A DNA stretch of 33,817 nt, taken from Rhizobium alarense. GTDB lineage: Bacteria > Pseudomonadota > Alphaproteobacteria > Rhizobiales > Rhizobiaceae. The notes under the pieces were generated by a model. The model did no database searches and was not told the origin of the DNA. It was given only the letters and a program-made list of their open reading frames with translations. The DNA lies in contig NZ_JAKGBU010000061.1 of the NCBI RefSeq assembly GCF_021555155.1, forward strand, positions 1 through 33,817, read 5' to 3'. Positions within the stretch are counted from its first letter, which is position 1. Each line of letters starts with the position of its first letter. Position numbers and translations under genes: made by a program. Shown one piece after another: positions 1-8,143 of this stretch.

Positions 1-1128
1 TTCCGCGGCGAAGGGTACGACCGTATCCACCGCGACATCCGGCGTCTGAAGACCGAATTCGCCGGTCGCGAGCGCCGCAATCGAGCGGCCTTCCGGGGTC
101 TCATCGGCAAGGCTCGCGAGCAGCGCGGCTTCCGCGACGTCCGGCGCCGTGGCCCCGGAGACGGGTACGAAGTCGGAGGCCATGCGGTTGCCGAAGGTGA
201 TGGTGCCCGTCTTGTCGAGAAGCAGCGTGTCCACGTCGCCCGCCGCCTCGACCGCCCGGCCGGAGGTCGCGATGACGTTGAAGCGGACGAGCCGGTCCAT
301 GCCGGCGATGCCGATCGCCGAGAGCAGGCCGCCGATCGTCGTCGGGATCAGCGTGACGAGCAAGGCGGCGAGGACGGTGATCGACAGGACCGTGCCGGAA
401 TAGCCGGCGAGACCCCAGACGCTGACGACGACAATCAGGAAGACGAGCGTCAACCCGGAAAGGAGGATCGACAGCGCGATTTCGTTCGGCGTCTTCTGGC
501 GCTGGGCGCCCTCGATGAGCGCGATCATGCGGTCGACAAAGCTGGAGCCCGGCGCAACGGTGATGCGTACCTTGATCCAGTCGGAAAGCACCTGCGTGCC
601 GCCGGTGACGGCCGAGCGGTCGCCGCCGGATTCGCGGATCACCGGGGCGGATTCACCGGTGATGGCGCTCTCGTTGACCGAGGCGACGCCCTCGATCACC
701 TCGCCGTCGCCGGGAATGAGCTCGCCGGCCTTGGCGAGGACGACATCACCGATCCGCAGCGTTGCGGCAGGGATGACCTCCAGTCCCCCGCCGTTTGCGA
801 GGCGGTTGGCGACGAGCTCGGACTTGGTCCGCTTCAGGCTGTCGGCCTGGGCGCGGCCCCGCCCCTCCGCGACGGCCTCTGCGAAAGTCGCGAAGAGCAC
901 GGTGAACCAGAGCCAGGCGGCGATCTGGCCCGAAAATGATGCGTCGCCGGCATTGGCGACGAGGTCGCGCACGAAGAACAGGGTGACGATCGCCGCCACC
1001 GCCTCGGTGACGAAGATGACCGGATTGCGGACCAGCCGGCGCGGGTCGAGTTTGACGACGGCATCCTTCATCGCCGGAAGCAGGATGGCCGGGTCGACGA
1101 GACTGGGAGCCACGGGTTTGTGGGACAT
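1..1128 (-). CDS. kdpB: Potassium-transporting P-type ATPase subunit B (partial, N-terminal 376 codons)
   Basis: KdpB is the catalytic, phosphorylated subunit of the KdpFABC high-affinity K+ pump in the inner membrane. The reading frame is open from the ATG at 1126-1128 to the left window edge; about 376 of the usual ~680 residues are present. The start follows an AAGGA ribosome site and lies 11 bases after the end of kdpA. The N-terminus reads [20 protein letters not shown]. The P-type signature DKTGT is encoded around 202-216, with the phosphorylated aspartate at about residue 305 (E. coli D307). The nucleotide-binding and C-terminal membrane parts, and presumably kdpC and kdpDE, lie outside the window. 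Family assignment is certain; only completeness is unknown. Confidence 0.96.
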   Translation of the reverse strand, partial: MSHKPVAPSLVDPAILLPAMKDAVVKLDPRRLVRNPVIFVTEAVAAIVTLFFVRDLVANAGDASFSGQIAAWLWFTVLFATFAEAVAEGRGRAQADSLKRTKSELVANRLANGGGLEVIPAATLRIGDVVLAKAGELIPGDGEVIEGVASVNESAITGESAPVIRESGGDRSAVTGGTQVLSDWIKVRITVAPGSSFVDRMIALIEGAQRQKTPNEIALSILLSGLTLVFLIVVVSVWGLAGYSGTVLSITVLAALLVTLIPTTIGGLLSAIGIAGMDRLVRFNVIATSGRAVEAAGDVDTLLLDKTGTITFGNRMASDFVPVSGATAPDVAEAALLASLADETPEGRSIAALATGEFGLQTPDVAVDTVVPFAAE

Positions 1129-1139
1129 TGCAAAATCCT

Positions 1140-2849
1140 TCAGAACGTCTGGCCGGCGAGCATCGCGAGGTGGTCGACGATGGGGCCGAGGGCGAGCGCC
1201 GGGAAGAACTGCAGCCCGCCGAGGATAAGGATGATGCCGATCAGGAGACCGACGAAGAGCGGACCGTCGGTCGGGAAGGTACCCTTTGACGCGGGTATCT
1301 TCACCTTCGCGGCCAGCGAACCGGCGATCGCCATGACGGGCACGACGTAGCCGAAGCGGCCGAGCAGCATGGCGATGCCGAGCGTCGTGTTGTACCAGGG
1401 CGTGTTGCCGGTCAGTCCGCCGAAGGCCGAGCCGTTGTTGCCGGCGGCCGACGTGTAGGCATAGAGGATCTCCGACAGGCCGTGCGGGCCGGCCATGCCG
1501 ACGCTCGCCACCGCAAAGGGCAGCATGGCGGAAACGGCGGTGAATCCGAGGATCGCGGTCGGCAGGATCAGGACGGCGAGCATCGCATATTTCATCTCGC
1601 GGCCTTCGATTTTCTTGCCGAGGAATTCCGGCGTGCGGCCGACCATGAGACCGGCGACGAAGACGGAGAGCACGGCGAAGACGACCATGCCGTAGAGGCC
1701 GGAGCCGACGCCGCCCGGCAGCACTTCGCCGAGCTGGATGAGGAACATCGGCGCGAGCCCGCCGAGCCCGGTAAAGGAACCATGCATGCCGTTGACACCG
1801 CCATCCGACAGACCGGTCGTCACGGCCGCATAGAGCGCCGTCATCGCCTGTCCGAAGCGGACTTCCTTGCCCTCCATGTTGCCAAGGGCCGGATCGACGC
1901 CAAGCGCCGTCAGGATCGGGTTGCCGTTCGTCTCCGCCCAATAGACGGCGCCGACGCCGGCGACGAGCAGGATCGCCATGGCCGCAAGGAAGGCCCAGCC
2001 CTGGCGACGGCTGCCGACCATCTGGCCGAAGGTATAAACGAGCGCCGCCGAGATCGACAGCATCGCGAAGATGTTGAGATAGTTCGAGAACGCGCTCGGA
2101 TTCTCGAAAGGATGGGCGGCATTCACGTTAAAGAAACCGCCGCCGTTCGTGCCGAGCTGCTTGATCGCCTCCTGGCTGGCAACCGGCCCGAGCGCAATCG
2201 TCTGCTGCGCGCCTTCGAGCGTCGTGGCCGTGACCGAAGCGTCGAGCGTCTGGGGCAGGCCCATGGCGACGAAGACGAGGGCGACGACGACGGCGATCGG
2301 CAGCAGCACGTAGAGCGTTGCGCGCGTCAGGTCGACCCAGAAGTTGCCGAGCGTCGCCGCCTGCGAACGAGCCAGTGCGCGGGTGAGAGCGATGGCGAGC
2401 GCCATGCCGGTCGCCGCCGAAACGAAGTTCTGCACCGTGAGCCCGGCCATCTGGCTGAAATGGCTCATCGTCGTCTCGCCGCCGTAGTTCTGCCAGTTCG
2501 TGTTGGTGACGAAGCTGACGGCGGTGTTGAAGGCGAGGTCCGGCGGAACGTTGGAAAAGCCCTGCGGGTTGAGCGGCAGGACAGCCTGGAGCCTGAGGAT
2601 CGCGTAGAGCGCGACGAAGCCGGCCATCGAGAAGGCGAGCATGGCGAGCGTATAGGCGAGCCAGCCCTGCTCCTTGCGTTCATCCACGCCGGACAGGCGG
2701 TAGAGCCCGCGCTCGACGGGTGCGAGGACGGGCGAAAGGAATGTACGTTCGCCGGAAAAGACCTGCGCCATGTAGAGCCCGAGCGGCTTCACGACGACGA
2801 GCACGGCGAGGAAGAGGAGGCCGATCTGCAGCCACCCGATGAGGGACAT
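1140..2849 (-). CDS. kdpA: Potassium-transporting ATPase subunit A
   Basis: KdpA is the K+-selective channel-like subunit of KdpFABC. The 569-residue length is normal for the family. The four selectivity-filter-like loops are visible in order: [10 protein letters not shown] near residue 115, GTNGGGFF near 232, TTGLSDGG near 345 and [12 protein letters not shown] near 470, each flanked by hydrophobic helices. The ATG is preceded by GGGAGA at a normal distance. It lies 18 bases after kdpF and just before kdpB, in the classical kdpFABC order. Expression is expected under K+ limitation, but the KdpDE regulators are not in the window. Confidence 0.98.
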   Translation of the reverse strand: MSLIGWLQIGLLFLAVLVVVKPLGLYMAQVFSGERTFLSPVLAPVERGLYRLSGVDERKEQGWLAYTLAMLAFSMAGFVALYAILRLQAVLPLNPQGFSNVPPDLAFNTAVSFVTNTNWQNYGGETTMSHFSQMAGLTVQNFVSAATGMALAIALTRALARSQAATLGNFWVDLTRATLYVLLPIAVVVALVFVAMGLPQTLDASVTATTLEGAQQTIALGPVASQEAIKQLGTNGGGFFNVNAAHPFENPSAFSNYLNIFAMLSISAALVYTFGQMVGSRRQGWAFLAAMAILLVAGVGAVYWAETNGNPILTALGVDPALGNMEGKEVRFGQAMTALYAAVTTGLSDGGVNGMHGSFTGLGGLAPMFLIQLGEVLPGGVGSGLYGMVVFAVLSVFVAGLMVGRTPEFLGKKIEGREMKYAMLAVLILPTAILGFTAVSAMLPFAVASVGMAGPHGLSEILYAYTSAAGNNGSAFGGLTGNTPWYNTTLGIAMLLGRFGYVVPVMAIAGSLAAKVKIPASKGTFPTDGPLFVGLLIGIILILGGLQFFPALALGPIVDHLAMLAGQTF

Positions 2850-2867
2850 GATGGTTCTCCCTGGAAT

Positions 2868-2954
2868 TCAGAATCGCTCGGGACGCAGCAGCGTCACAAC
2901 GAGATAGACGGCAAGGGCTGCCACGGCGGCGAGGCCGATGAGAGGCTCGATCAT
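2868..2954 (-). CDS. kdpF: KdpF small membrane subunit of the K+ pump
   Basis: This 28-codon ORF encodes MIEPLIGLAAVAALAVYLVV followed by a short basic tail ending RPERF. It is a single transmembrane helix with the R-P-E-x-F ending typical of KdpF, the lipid-like stabilising subunit of KdpFABC. A strong GGAGG ribosome site lies 4 bases before the ATG, and kdpA starts 18 bases downstream. Both position and C-terminal motif match the family. Genes this short are often left unannotated. Confidence 0.92.
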   Translation of the reverse strand: MIEPLIGLAAVAALAVYLVVTLLRPERF

Positions 2955-2962
2955 TGCGCCTC

Positions 2963-3046
2963 CTACAGGCCGCCCAGCGCGCGGGCATAGAGCGCCAGCA
3001 CGAAGAGCGTGCCCGCGCCGAGCGCGAGAAAGACGAGGTCGGACAT
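2963..3046 (-). CDS. 27-residue single-helix membrane microprotein at the head of the kdp operon
   Basis: A 27-codon ORF starts at the ATG at 3044-3046 after a CGGAG ribosome site about 8 bases upstream, and ends 8 bases before kdpF. It begins MSDLVFLALGAG and is one hydrophobic helix ending in a short segment with one arginine (LYARALGGL). It is not KdpF, which follows as a separate gene. Small KdpF-like leader ORFs of this general shape occur before kdpF in other bacteria, from my memory of the family. Its function is not known to me. A role as an additional small subunit, or as a translated leader coupling expression of kdpFA, is inference. Confidence 0.7.
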   Translation of the reverse strand: MSDLVFLALGAGTLFVLALYARALGGL

Positions 3047-3122
3047 TTCGAATCTCCGGTTGTTGCAGTGCCGGACGATGCACCCGCATCGGGTCAGGTT
3101 TCGATTGGGAAGACGGCCGAAC

Positions 3123-3144
3123 GGGATAAGGAAAATATAAAGAC
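3123..3144 (-). promoter_or_regulatory. AT-rich tract, possible KdpE-type operator
   Basis: Read on the minus strand the tract is GTCTTTATATTTTCCTTATC, about 80 bases upstream of the first kdp ORF. It is strikingly AT-rich for this GC-rich stretch. It resembles the E. coli KdpE site in having TTTATA followed by a T-rich run. The similarity is loose, no clear -10/-35 pair was assigned, and the kdpDE genes are not visible, so this is only a candidate. Confidence 0.3.
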
Positions 3145-3207
3145 CACAGCGCCATCGCCGCCCGACCGCCGGTGCCGTCGAGAAAATCACGAAAAATGCA
3201 GAGCCGG

Positions 3208-3238
3208 TGAAACCGCTTCGTCCGCGCCTGCGTAAAAG
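3208..3238 (+). promoter_or_regulatory. Candidate ECF (RpoE/ChrR-type) promoter for the FAD oxidoreductase gene
   Basis: The sequence is TGAAACC, 18 bases, then TAAAAG, with the expected transcription start about 40 bases before the coding start. It resembles the three better matches in this window (TGATCC or TGAACC, N18, TA) but carries one extra A in the -35 element. It is therefore the weakest of the four. Assignment rests on the shared pattern and on the gene belonging to the same functional block. Confidence 0.45.
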
Positions 3239-3283
3239 CAGCCATAGCGACGAGCTGCATTTGCGAAAGAGAGATCGGTGGTG

Positions 3284-4636
3284 ATGCGAATCCGACCCAG
3301 CGACACAGGGCGCCTGAGGATCGCGGTCGTCGGCAGCGGGATTTCCGGATTGTCGGCCGCCTGGCTGTTGGCCCGCCGGCATGACGTGACCCTCTTCGAG
3401 GCCGCCGACCGGCTGGGAGGGCACAGCAATACCGTCACCATCGAAAGCAAGGCGGGACCGGTCGCGGTCGATACCGGATTCATCGTCTACAACGAGGTGA
3501 CCTATCCGAACCTCACGGCCCTGTTCCGGCTGCTCGGCGTGCCGACGGCCCCGTCCAACATGTCCTTCTCGGTTTCGCTCGACGACGGTGCCTATGAATA
3601 TTCCGGCGGCACGGGTCTCGGCATTCTTGCCCAGCGGTCCAATCTGGTCAGCCTGCGCTTCTGGTCGATGATCCGCGATCTCCTGCGCTTCTACCGCCGG
3701 GCGCCGCGCGACCTGCCGACCATGGGCTCGCTGTCGCTTGACGACTACCTCGGGCGGAACGGCTACGGCAGGGCTTTTCGCGAGGATCATCTCTACCCGA
3801 TGGCCGCGGCGATCTGGTCGACCCCGGCCCTCGAGGTGGGCCTCTATCCCGCGTCGAGCTTCGTCCGCTTCTGCTGCAACCACGGCCTGCTCGACCTCTG
3901 GGGTCGCCCGGACTGGCGCACCGTGCAGGGCGGCAGCCTGGAATATGTCAGGCGCATCACCGCGGGCTACGAGAACGGCATCCGGCTCTCCACGCCCGTC
4001 CGGTCGATCCGCCGCCTCGACACGTCCGTCGAGGTGCTGGACGGCACGGGCGCATCGCACCGTTTCGACGACGTGGTGATCGCCACCCATGCCGACCAGG
4101 CACTCCGGCTGCTTGCCGACCCGACACGCGATGAGCGGCGGATCCTCGGATCGTTCCGCTATTCGCGCAACGAGGCCGTGCTGCATTCCGATCCGGCGCT
4201 CATGCCGGTGCGGCGGGCCGCATGGGCGAGCTGGAACTACATCACGGCCGCCGGCAACGGGATGCCGCATCCATCGGTCACCTACTGGATGAACCGGCTG
4301 CAGCCGCTCGGCTCCGCTCCCCCCACCTTCGTCACGCTCAACCCGTGCCGCGAGCCGCGCGCGGATCTGGTGATCCGGCGCGAGAGCTACGAGCATCCGG
4401 TTTTCGATACCGCGGCGGATCGGGCCCAACAGGAGCTCTGGTCGCTTCAGGGGGCGCAACGGACATGGTTCTGCGGTGCCTATTTCGGATCCGGGTTCCA
4501 CGAGGACGGCCTGCAGGCGGGGCTTGCGGTGGCCGAAGACCTCGGCGGCCTGCGCCGGCCCTGGCAAGTGCGCCAGGACAGTGCCCGCATCGTGCGCCGG
4601 CCGGTTGCCGTCCCTCGGGAAAGCATGACGGCCTGA
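3284..4636 (+). CDS. NAD/FAD-binding amine-oxidase-like oxidoreductase (COG2907-type)
   Basis: A protein of about 450 residues with an N-terminal dinucleotide-binding motif VVGSGISGLSAAW followed by an acidic residue (FEAADRLGG), the Rossmann fold of FAD-dependent amine-oxidase-like enzymes. The segment VDTGFIVYN and the ending with GAYFGSGFHEDGLQAG are typical of COG2907. That family usually sits beside DUF1365, a cyclopropane-fatty-acid synthase and a ChrR sigma system. I chose the ATG at 3284, about 9 bases after AAAGAGAGA; GTG codons at 3278 and 3281 are possible. It converges on the DUF1365 gene, whose end is 22 bases away. The substrate is unknown; a role in lipid modification during photo-oxidative stress is inference from context. 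No cyclopropane synthase is present in this window. Confidence 0.85.
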   Translation: MRIRPSDTGRLRIAVVGSGISGLSAAWLLARRHDVTLFEAADRLGGHSNTVTIESKAGPVAVDTGFIVYNEVTYPNLTALFRLLGVPTAPSNMSFSVSLDDGAYEYSGGTGLGILAQRSNLVSLRFWSMIRDLLRFYRRAPRDLPTMGSLSLDDYLGRNGYGRAFREDHLYPMAAAIWSTPALEVGLYPASSFVRFCCNHGLLDLWGRPDWRTVQGGSLEYVRRITAGYENGIRLSTPVRSIRRLDTSVEVLDGTGASHRFDDVVIATHADQALRLLADPTRDERRILGSFRYSRNEAVLHSDPALMPVRRAAWASWNYITAAGNGMPHPSVTYWMNRLQPLGSAPPTFVTLNPCREPRADLVIRRESYEHPVFDTAADRAQQELWSLQGAQRTWFCGAYFGSGFHEDGLQAGLAVAEDLGGLRRPWQVRQDSARIVRRPVAVPRESMTA

Positions 4637-4658
4637 TCGGCTCCGCCGGCCGCCGGCG

Positions 4659-5501
4659 TCAGCGATGCGCTTCGGGGACGCGTCCGTCGCGAAAGCTCGC
4701 GCTCGGCGGCGGCGGCGGGCTGCGGTGAAAGGCAGCGCCTTTCAGCCAGAGTTTCAGCGCCTCCCAGTGGATGCCCGCCATCACCTTCAGCGTCATGAAC
4801 GGGAAACGCACGAGGCAGCCAGCCAGGCTCCTGCTGTCGAGCGGCCGGGCGTCGCCGTTGAAGGTCGCCGCCAGCAGCGGCGCGCCGTCTGCCGTTTCGT
4901 GGATGCGCAGCCGTACCGTCCGGCCCGGCGGCAGGACCCGGAAGTGATAGCGCGCATCCATGGCGACGAACGGCGAGACATGGAAAAGCTTGGCCCGGGT
5001 CTGCCGGACGCCGGCCGGTCCTGCCTCCCCCGGCTCGACGGGCGCCACGTAGGTGTGGCGCTCGCCGAACGTGTTGCGCACCGCATAGAGCAGCGCGACC
5101 GGCCGGCCGGCCGCGTCATAGGCGAAATAGACCGAGATCGGGTTGAAGACATAGCCGAAGAGCCGCGGATAGGCGAGGAGCAGGATCCGGTTCGCGCGTT
5201 CGGCAAGGCCCGCCTGACGCAGCAGCCTATCGGCGAAGTCCCGCAACGTCTCGCCTTGGCGCTCCACGTGATCGCTCTCGCGGAAGGAGAAGACGCCGGC
5301 GCGATTGACCGAAAGCAGCCACGACATGCGGCCGAGCGCATCGAGCCGGTCGACATCCACCAGGAGAGAAAAAACGGAATAGGAGAAGCGGTGGCCGAAC
5401 GGTTTCAGCCGCTGATGCATGACCTTGCCAGGATAGAGCGTCCCGGCCTCGAGCGGCGGCGGACCGTTTTCCGCCATGGTGGTGATGCGGCCGCCGCTCA
5501 T
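4659..5501 (-). CDS. DUF1365 family protein
   Basis: A 280-residue protein of the DUF1365 family (COG3496). Visible family segments include GKVMHQRLKPFGHRFSY near the N-terminus, LAYPRLFGYVFNPISVYF in the middle, and KLFHVSPF with MTLKVMAGIHWEALKLWLKG near the end. Its biochemical function is not established; it is habitually linked to FAD oxidoreductase, cyclopropane synthase and photolyase genes in ChrR regulons. The ATG overlaps the TGA of the photolyase gene (ATGA), so the two are translationally coupled. The last genes of the expected cluster (FAD enzyme, cfa) are not downstream in the same direction: the FAD gene is convergent. Confidence 0.88.
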   Translation of the reverse strand: MSGGRITTMAENGPPPLEAGTLYPGKVMHQRLKPFGHRFSYSVFSLLVDVDRLDALGRMSWLLSVNRAGVFSFRESDHVERQGETLRDFADRLLRQAGLAERANRILLLAYPRLFGYVFNPISVYFAYDAAGRPVALLYAVRNTFGERHTYVAPVEPGEAGPAGVRQTRAKLFHVSPFVAMDARYHFRVLPPGRTVRLRIHETADGAPLLAATFNGDARPLDSRSLAGCLVRFPFMTLKVMAGIHWEALKLWLKGAAFHRSPPPPPSASFRDGRVPEAHR

Positions 5502-6991
5502 GGTGTTTCCCCCTTCGCGGAGGCATAGGCGGCAAGCGCCCGTTGCCGGGCCTTCGCGTGATCGACGATCGGCCCGGGATAGGTTTCGCCGAGCCGTACC
5601 CCTGCTTTCGTCAGCACCGCGGCCGGCGCCTCCCAGGGCCGGTGAAGGTACTTGTCCGGCAGTTCCGCCAGTTCGGGCACGAAGCGACGGACATAGGCGC
5701 CCCCGCCGTCGAATTTCTCGCCCTGCGTGACGGGGTTGAAGATGCGGAAATAGGACGCGGCGTCCGCGCCGCAGCCGGCAACCCATTGCCAGTTGGCCGG
5801 GTTGCTCGCCAGGTCCGCATCCACCAGCCTGTCCCAGAACCATAGCTCGCCCTGCCGCCAGTCGATGAGCAGGTGCTTCGTCAGGAAGGAGGCGGCGATC
5901 ATGCGAACGCGGTTGTGCATCGTGCCGGTCTGCCACAGCTCACGCATTCCCGCATCGACCATCGGATAGCCGGTCGTGCCGCGCCGCCAGGCACGAAGCG
6001 CCGCCTTGTCCGACCGCCAGGGAAAGGCGTCGAATGCGGACTGGAAATTGTCGGTATGCAGACGCGGATTGTGGAAGAGCAGGTGGTAGCAGAACTCGCG
6101 CCAGGCGATCTCCTTGCGGAACGTCAGGACGTCCGCGCCATCGGCCTCGCCCGCATGAGTCTTCAGTGCCGCGAGGACCTGGAAGGGCGTTATCTCGCCA
6201 TGCGCCAGATGCGGCGAGAGACGGGATGTGAAGGCCTCACCGGGCAGGTCCCGCCCTTCGGCATAGCCATGAAGCCCCTCGGCGAGGAATTCGGACAGCA
6301 GCGCGGTCGCCCCGGCCTCGCCCGGCGTCCACGTCTCGCGCAATCCGCCGGCCCAGTCGGGTCTGGCGGGAAGCGGCAGCAGGTCGTCCAGCGCCTCCGT
6401 CTCGAGCCGGCCGGCGTAGCCAGGGAGCTTACGCGGGCGGTCGATCGGGTCGCGCGGCTCGGGGCCGGCATGCAGCGCGTTCCAGAAGGGGGTGAAGACC
6501 TTGTAGAACGCGCCGGCGCCGGTCTTCAGCCGATGCGGCTCGTGCAGAAGCTGTCCCGCGAAGCTTTCGGCATGCAGGCCCCGGTTGCGCAGGTTCCGCT
6601 TCATGTCCATGTCGGCCTCGACGGCGACCGGCTCGTAGCGGCGGTTCCAGAAGACGGCATCCGCGTCGCTTTCCGACACCAGGGCCTCCACCGCGGCACG
6701 CATGGGGCCCCGGCGCAAAACGAGAACGATTCCCAGGTCGGCGAGGTCTTTCCCGAGCGTAACCAGCGACCGATGCAGCCACCAGCGGAAGGCGCCGCCC
6801 GGCGGACGCATGCCCTCGCTCTCCTTGTCGAGGATATAGGCGGCGATCACCGGTCTCCTGCGATCCGCCGCCGCCGCAAGCGCGCCATTGTCCGCTATGC
6901 GAAGGTCATTGCGATAAAGGACCAGCGTCGGCCGTTCGTCGGTGGTTTTGCCGCTCGTCAATTCACCGGTGTCCAGCTTGCGTTTCGGCAT
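5498..6991 (-). CDS. phr: Deoxyribodipyrimidine photolyase (class I cryptochrome/photolyase family)
   Basis: A 497-residue flavoprotein that uses light to split cyclobutane pyrimidine dimers. The N-terminal antenna domain starts with LVLYRNDLRIADN. The C-terminal FAD domain carries WREFCYHLL, GYPMVDAGMRELW, TGTMHNRVRM and the signature NPANWQWVAGCG with SYFRIFNP. Length is standard. The ATG at 6991 makes it overlap the end of the upstream DUF2147 gene by 34 bases. An in-frame TTG at 6961, overlapping that stop as TTGA, is an alternative start. Photolyases are classical members of ECF sigma/ChrR singlet-oxygen regulons, and the gene lies downstream of a candidate ECF promoter (7346-7375). Confidence 0.95.
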   Translation of the reverse strand: MPKRKLDTGELTSGKTTDERPTLVLYRNDLRIADNGALAAAADRRRPVIAAYILDKESEGMRPPGGAFRWWLHRSLVTLGKDLADLGIVLVLRRGPMRAAVEALVSESDADAVFWNRRYEPVAVEADMDMKRNLRNRGLHAESFAGQLLHEPHRLKTGAGAFYKVFTPFWNALHAGPEPRDPIDRPRKLPGYAGRLETEALDDLLPLPARPDWAGGLRETWTPGEAGATALLSEFLAEGLHGYAEGRDLPGEAFTSRLSPHLAHGEITPFQVLAALKTHAGEADGADVLTFRKEIAWREFCYHLLFHNPRLHTDNFQSAFDAFPWRSDKAALRAWRRGTTGYPMVDAGMRELWQTGTMHNRVRMIAASFLTKHLLIDWRQGELWFWDRLVDADLASNPANWQWVAGCGADAASYFRIFNPVTQGEKFDGGGAYVRRFVPELAELPDKYLHRPWEAPAAVLTKAGVRLGETYPGPIVDHAKARQRALAAYASAKGETP

Positions 6992-7323
6992 AGGAGTCCG
7001 CCCAGCACGCAGCCGCGCGTCAGAAGCCGGTTCTGCGTCACGTCGAGCGTGATCGCATCGGTGCGGTCACGCTTCCGATCATAGGCGGTGCCGGCGAGCC
7101 GGCCCGCCGCCTTGGATGCGAGCGACATGACCAGCCGGTCGCCGACCGCTTCGCCCTTGCCCGTATCACGGATCCACAGGTTCGTCGCGCAGATGTCTCC
7201 CCCGCAGCGCGCGATGCCATCGTCGCGCACCCAAACGCCGCTCGGGTCGGGAGATTGCGGCGCAAAAGCCGCCGGCCCTGCGAAGAGGGCGACGGCCGGC
7301 ATCGGAGGTGCCGGTTTCGTCAT
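6958..7323 (-). CDS. DUF2147 family small protein, probably exported
   Basis: A 121-residue protein. The N-terminus has a lysine followed by a hydrophobic, alanine-rich stretch (PAVALFAGPAAFA) that could act as a signal peptide. The mature part matches the DUF2147 pattern: SGVWVRDDG, a CGGDICATNLW segment, AYDRKRD, and the end TRGCVLGGLLC with ASWTPV. Four cysteines (CGGDIC, GC, LC) could form disulfides in the periplasm. The ATG at 7321-7323 follows GAGGAA at a good distance. It is the first gene of a three-gene unit with photolyase and DUF1365 behind an ECF-type promoter. The molecular role is unknown. Confidence 0.8.
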   Translation of the reverse strand: MTKPAPPMPAVALFAGPAAFAPQSPDPSGVWVRDDGIARCGGDICATNLWIRDTGKGEAVGDRLVMSLASKAAGRLAGTAYDRKRDRTDAITLDVTQNRLLTRGCVLGGLLCRNASWTPVN

Positions 7324-7345
7324 GGCCTTATTCCTCGTTACCTGC

Positions 7346-7375
7346 TCAATACGCCGGACGCTCCCGTTCGGTTCA
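7346..7375 (-). promoter_or_regulatory. ECF-type promoter for DUF2147-phr-DUF1365
   Basis: On the minus strand TGAACC (7375-7370) is followed by exactly 18 bases and TATTGA (7351-7346). This fits the TGATCC-N18-TA pattern seen before the sigma gene and DUF2177. The predicted start is near 7340, giving a short leader to the ATG at 7323. Confidence 0.65.
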
Positions 7376-7379
7376 CCCG

Positions 7380-7409
7380 TGATCCGAAACACGGGACGGC
7401 GCGTAGATG
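7380..7409 (+). promoter_or_regulatory. ECF-type promoter for DUF2177
   Basis: TGATCC (7380-7385), 18 bases, TAGATG (7404-7409). The -35 hexamer is identical to that of the sigma gene's own promoter. It lies back to back with the opposing -35 element, with only four bases between them. The predicted start is near 7415, about 20 bases before the TTG start codon. Confidence 0.7.
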
Positions 7410-7434
7410 TTTCCGAGTGGCCGGGAGAAGAGCT

Positions 7435-7839
7435 TTGAAAACGGTAATTGTCGCCTACCTGGCCGCCGGCCTCGTCTTTCTGATCGCCGATGCGATCTGG
7501 CTGACCACCATGGCGGGCACGCTCTATCGTCCGCTGCTCGGCGACAAGCTTGCGCCACAGGTCCACGTGGCGCCGGCGATCGCCTTCTACCTCATCTATA
7601 GTGCCGGCATCGTCTTCTTCGCCGTCCTCCCGGCGCTTGCCGGCGGCGGGCTTTCCAAGGCCGCGCTGAACGGAGCCGTACTCGGTCTCGTCGCCTATGC
7701 CACCTATGACCTCACCAATCACGCGACGCTGCGCGACTGGCCGCTTGCCGTCACGCTTGCCGACATGGTGTGGGGCATGGTCGTCACCACCGCGGGCGCT
7801 TCAGCCGGGTTCCTTGCCGCACGGAACATCGCCATCTGA
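7435..7839 (+). CDS. DUF2177 family membrane protein
   Basis: A 134-residue integral membrane protein with about four hydrophobic segments, starting MKTVIVAYLAAGLVFLIADA. Features of DUF2177 are DAIWL in the first helix, YRPLLGD after it, GLVAYATYDLTNHATL in the third helix, and WPLAVTLADMVWG in the last. The start is a TTG at 7435, chosen because GGGAGA lies six bases upstream and the family begins at this residue; there is no nearby ATG. It has its own ECF-type promoter divergent from the DUF2147-photolyase unit. Genes of this family recur in ChrR regulons. The function is not established, though a membrane role under photo-oxidative stress is likely. Confidence 0.85.
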   Translation: MKTVIVAYLAAGLVFLIADAIWLTTMAGTLYRPLLGDKLAPQVHVAPAIAFYLIYSAGIVFFAVLPALAGGGLSKAALNGAVLGLVAYATYDLTNHATLRDWPLAVTLADMVWGMVVTTAGASAGFLAARNIAI

Positions 7840-7841
7840 GC

Positions 7842-8140
7842 GCTCGCACGCCGCCATGGCGTTGGAGAAGACGAGGTGGCGAGCGTCGCGGCGCTGAAAG
7901 CGTCGAGCGAACAAGCGCAGCATATTCGGTTTCGCCACAGGCGACGCAGGCCGAGCCGCAGCCCCCAGAGGCAGGCGATCACCGCGACGGCGCGGCGGCG
8001 ACGCCTGCCGCGCCGACGAGAAAGGACCAGACTGCATCCACCCGGCCGGATTTCGCGCCACGCACGACGGCCCGCCAGGCGAGTGCCGTGACGCGCGACA
8101 GGCAGATGGCAACGGCGGGGAACAGGGCCGCCGCCGGCAT
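7842..8140 (-). pseudogene. Frameshifted and truncated DUF1295 (steroid-reductase-like membrane protein) gene
   Basis: Three consecutive pieces of a DUF1295 protein are spread over all three minus frames. The first starts at ATG 8140, three bases after the chrR stop, and reads TALAW...SGRVDAVWSFLVGAAGV before a TGA at 7979-7981. The second continues in another frame with RAVAVIACLWGLRLGLRRLW. The third reads ETEYAALVRSTLSAPRR then LLQRHGGVRAL. These match, in order, the SGWVDxIWSF, LWSLRLGLH and DPRYAALxRxW segments I know from DUF1295 proteins. The remnant covers roughly the first 110 of about 260 residues and stops where the opposite-strand DUF2177 gene ends. It would have been the third gene of the sigma-chrR operon. 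The family is from memory of motifs; a search with the concatenated pieces would settle it. Confidence 0.65.
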
Positions 8141-8143
8141 GGG

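Noticed and set aside
1482-2990. 502-codon plus-strand frame opposite kdpA
   Set aside because: Translation is rich in H, R, D, E and G with no family resemblance; kdpA is unmistakable on the other strand.
2963-4567. 534-codon minus frame opposite the FAD oxidoreductase
   Set aside because: Only its last 27 codons (MSDLVFLALG...) look real and were kept as the small kdp ORF; the rest is antisense to the oxidoreductase.
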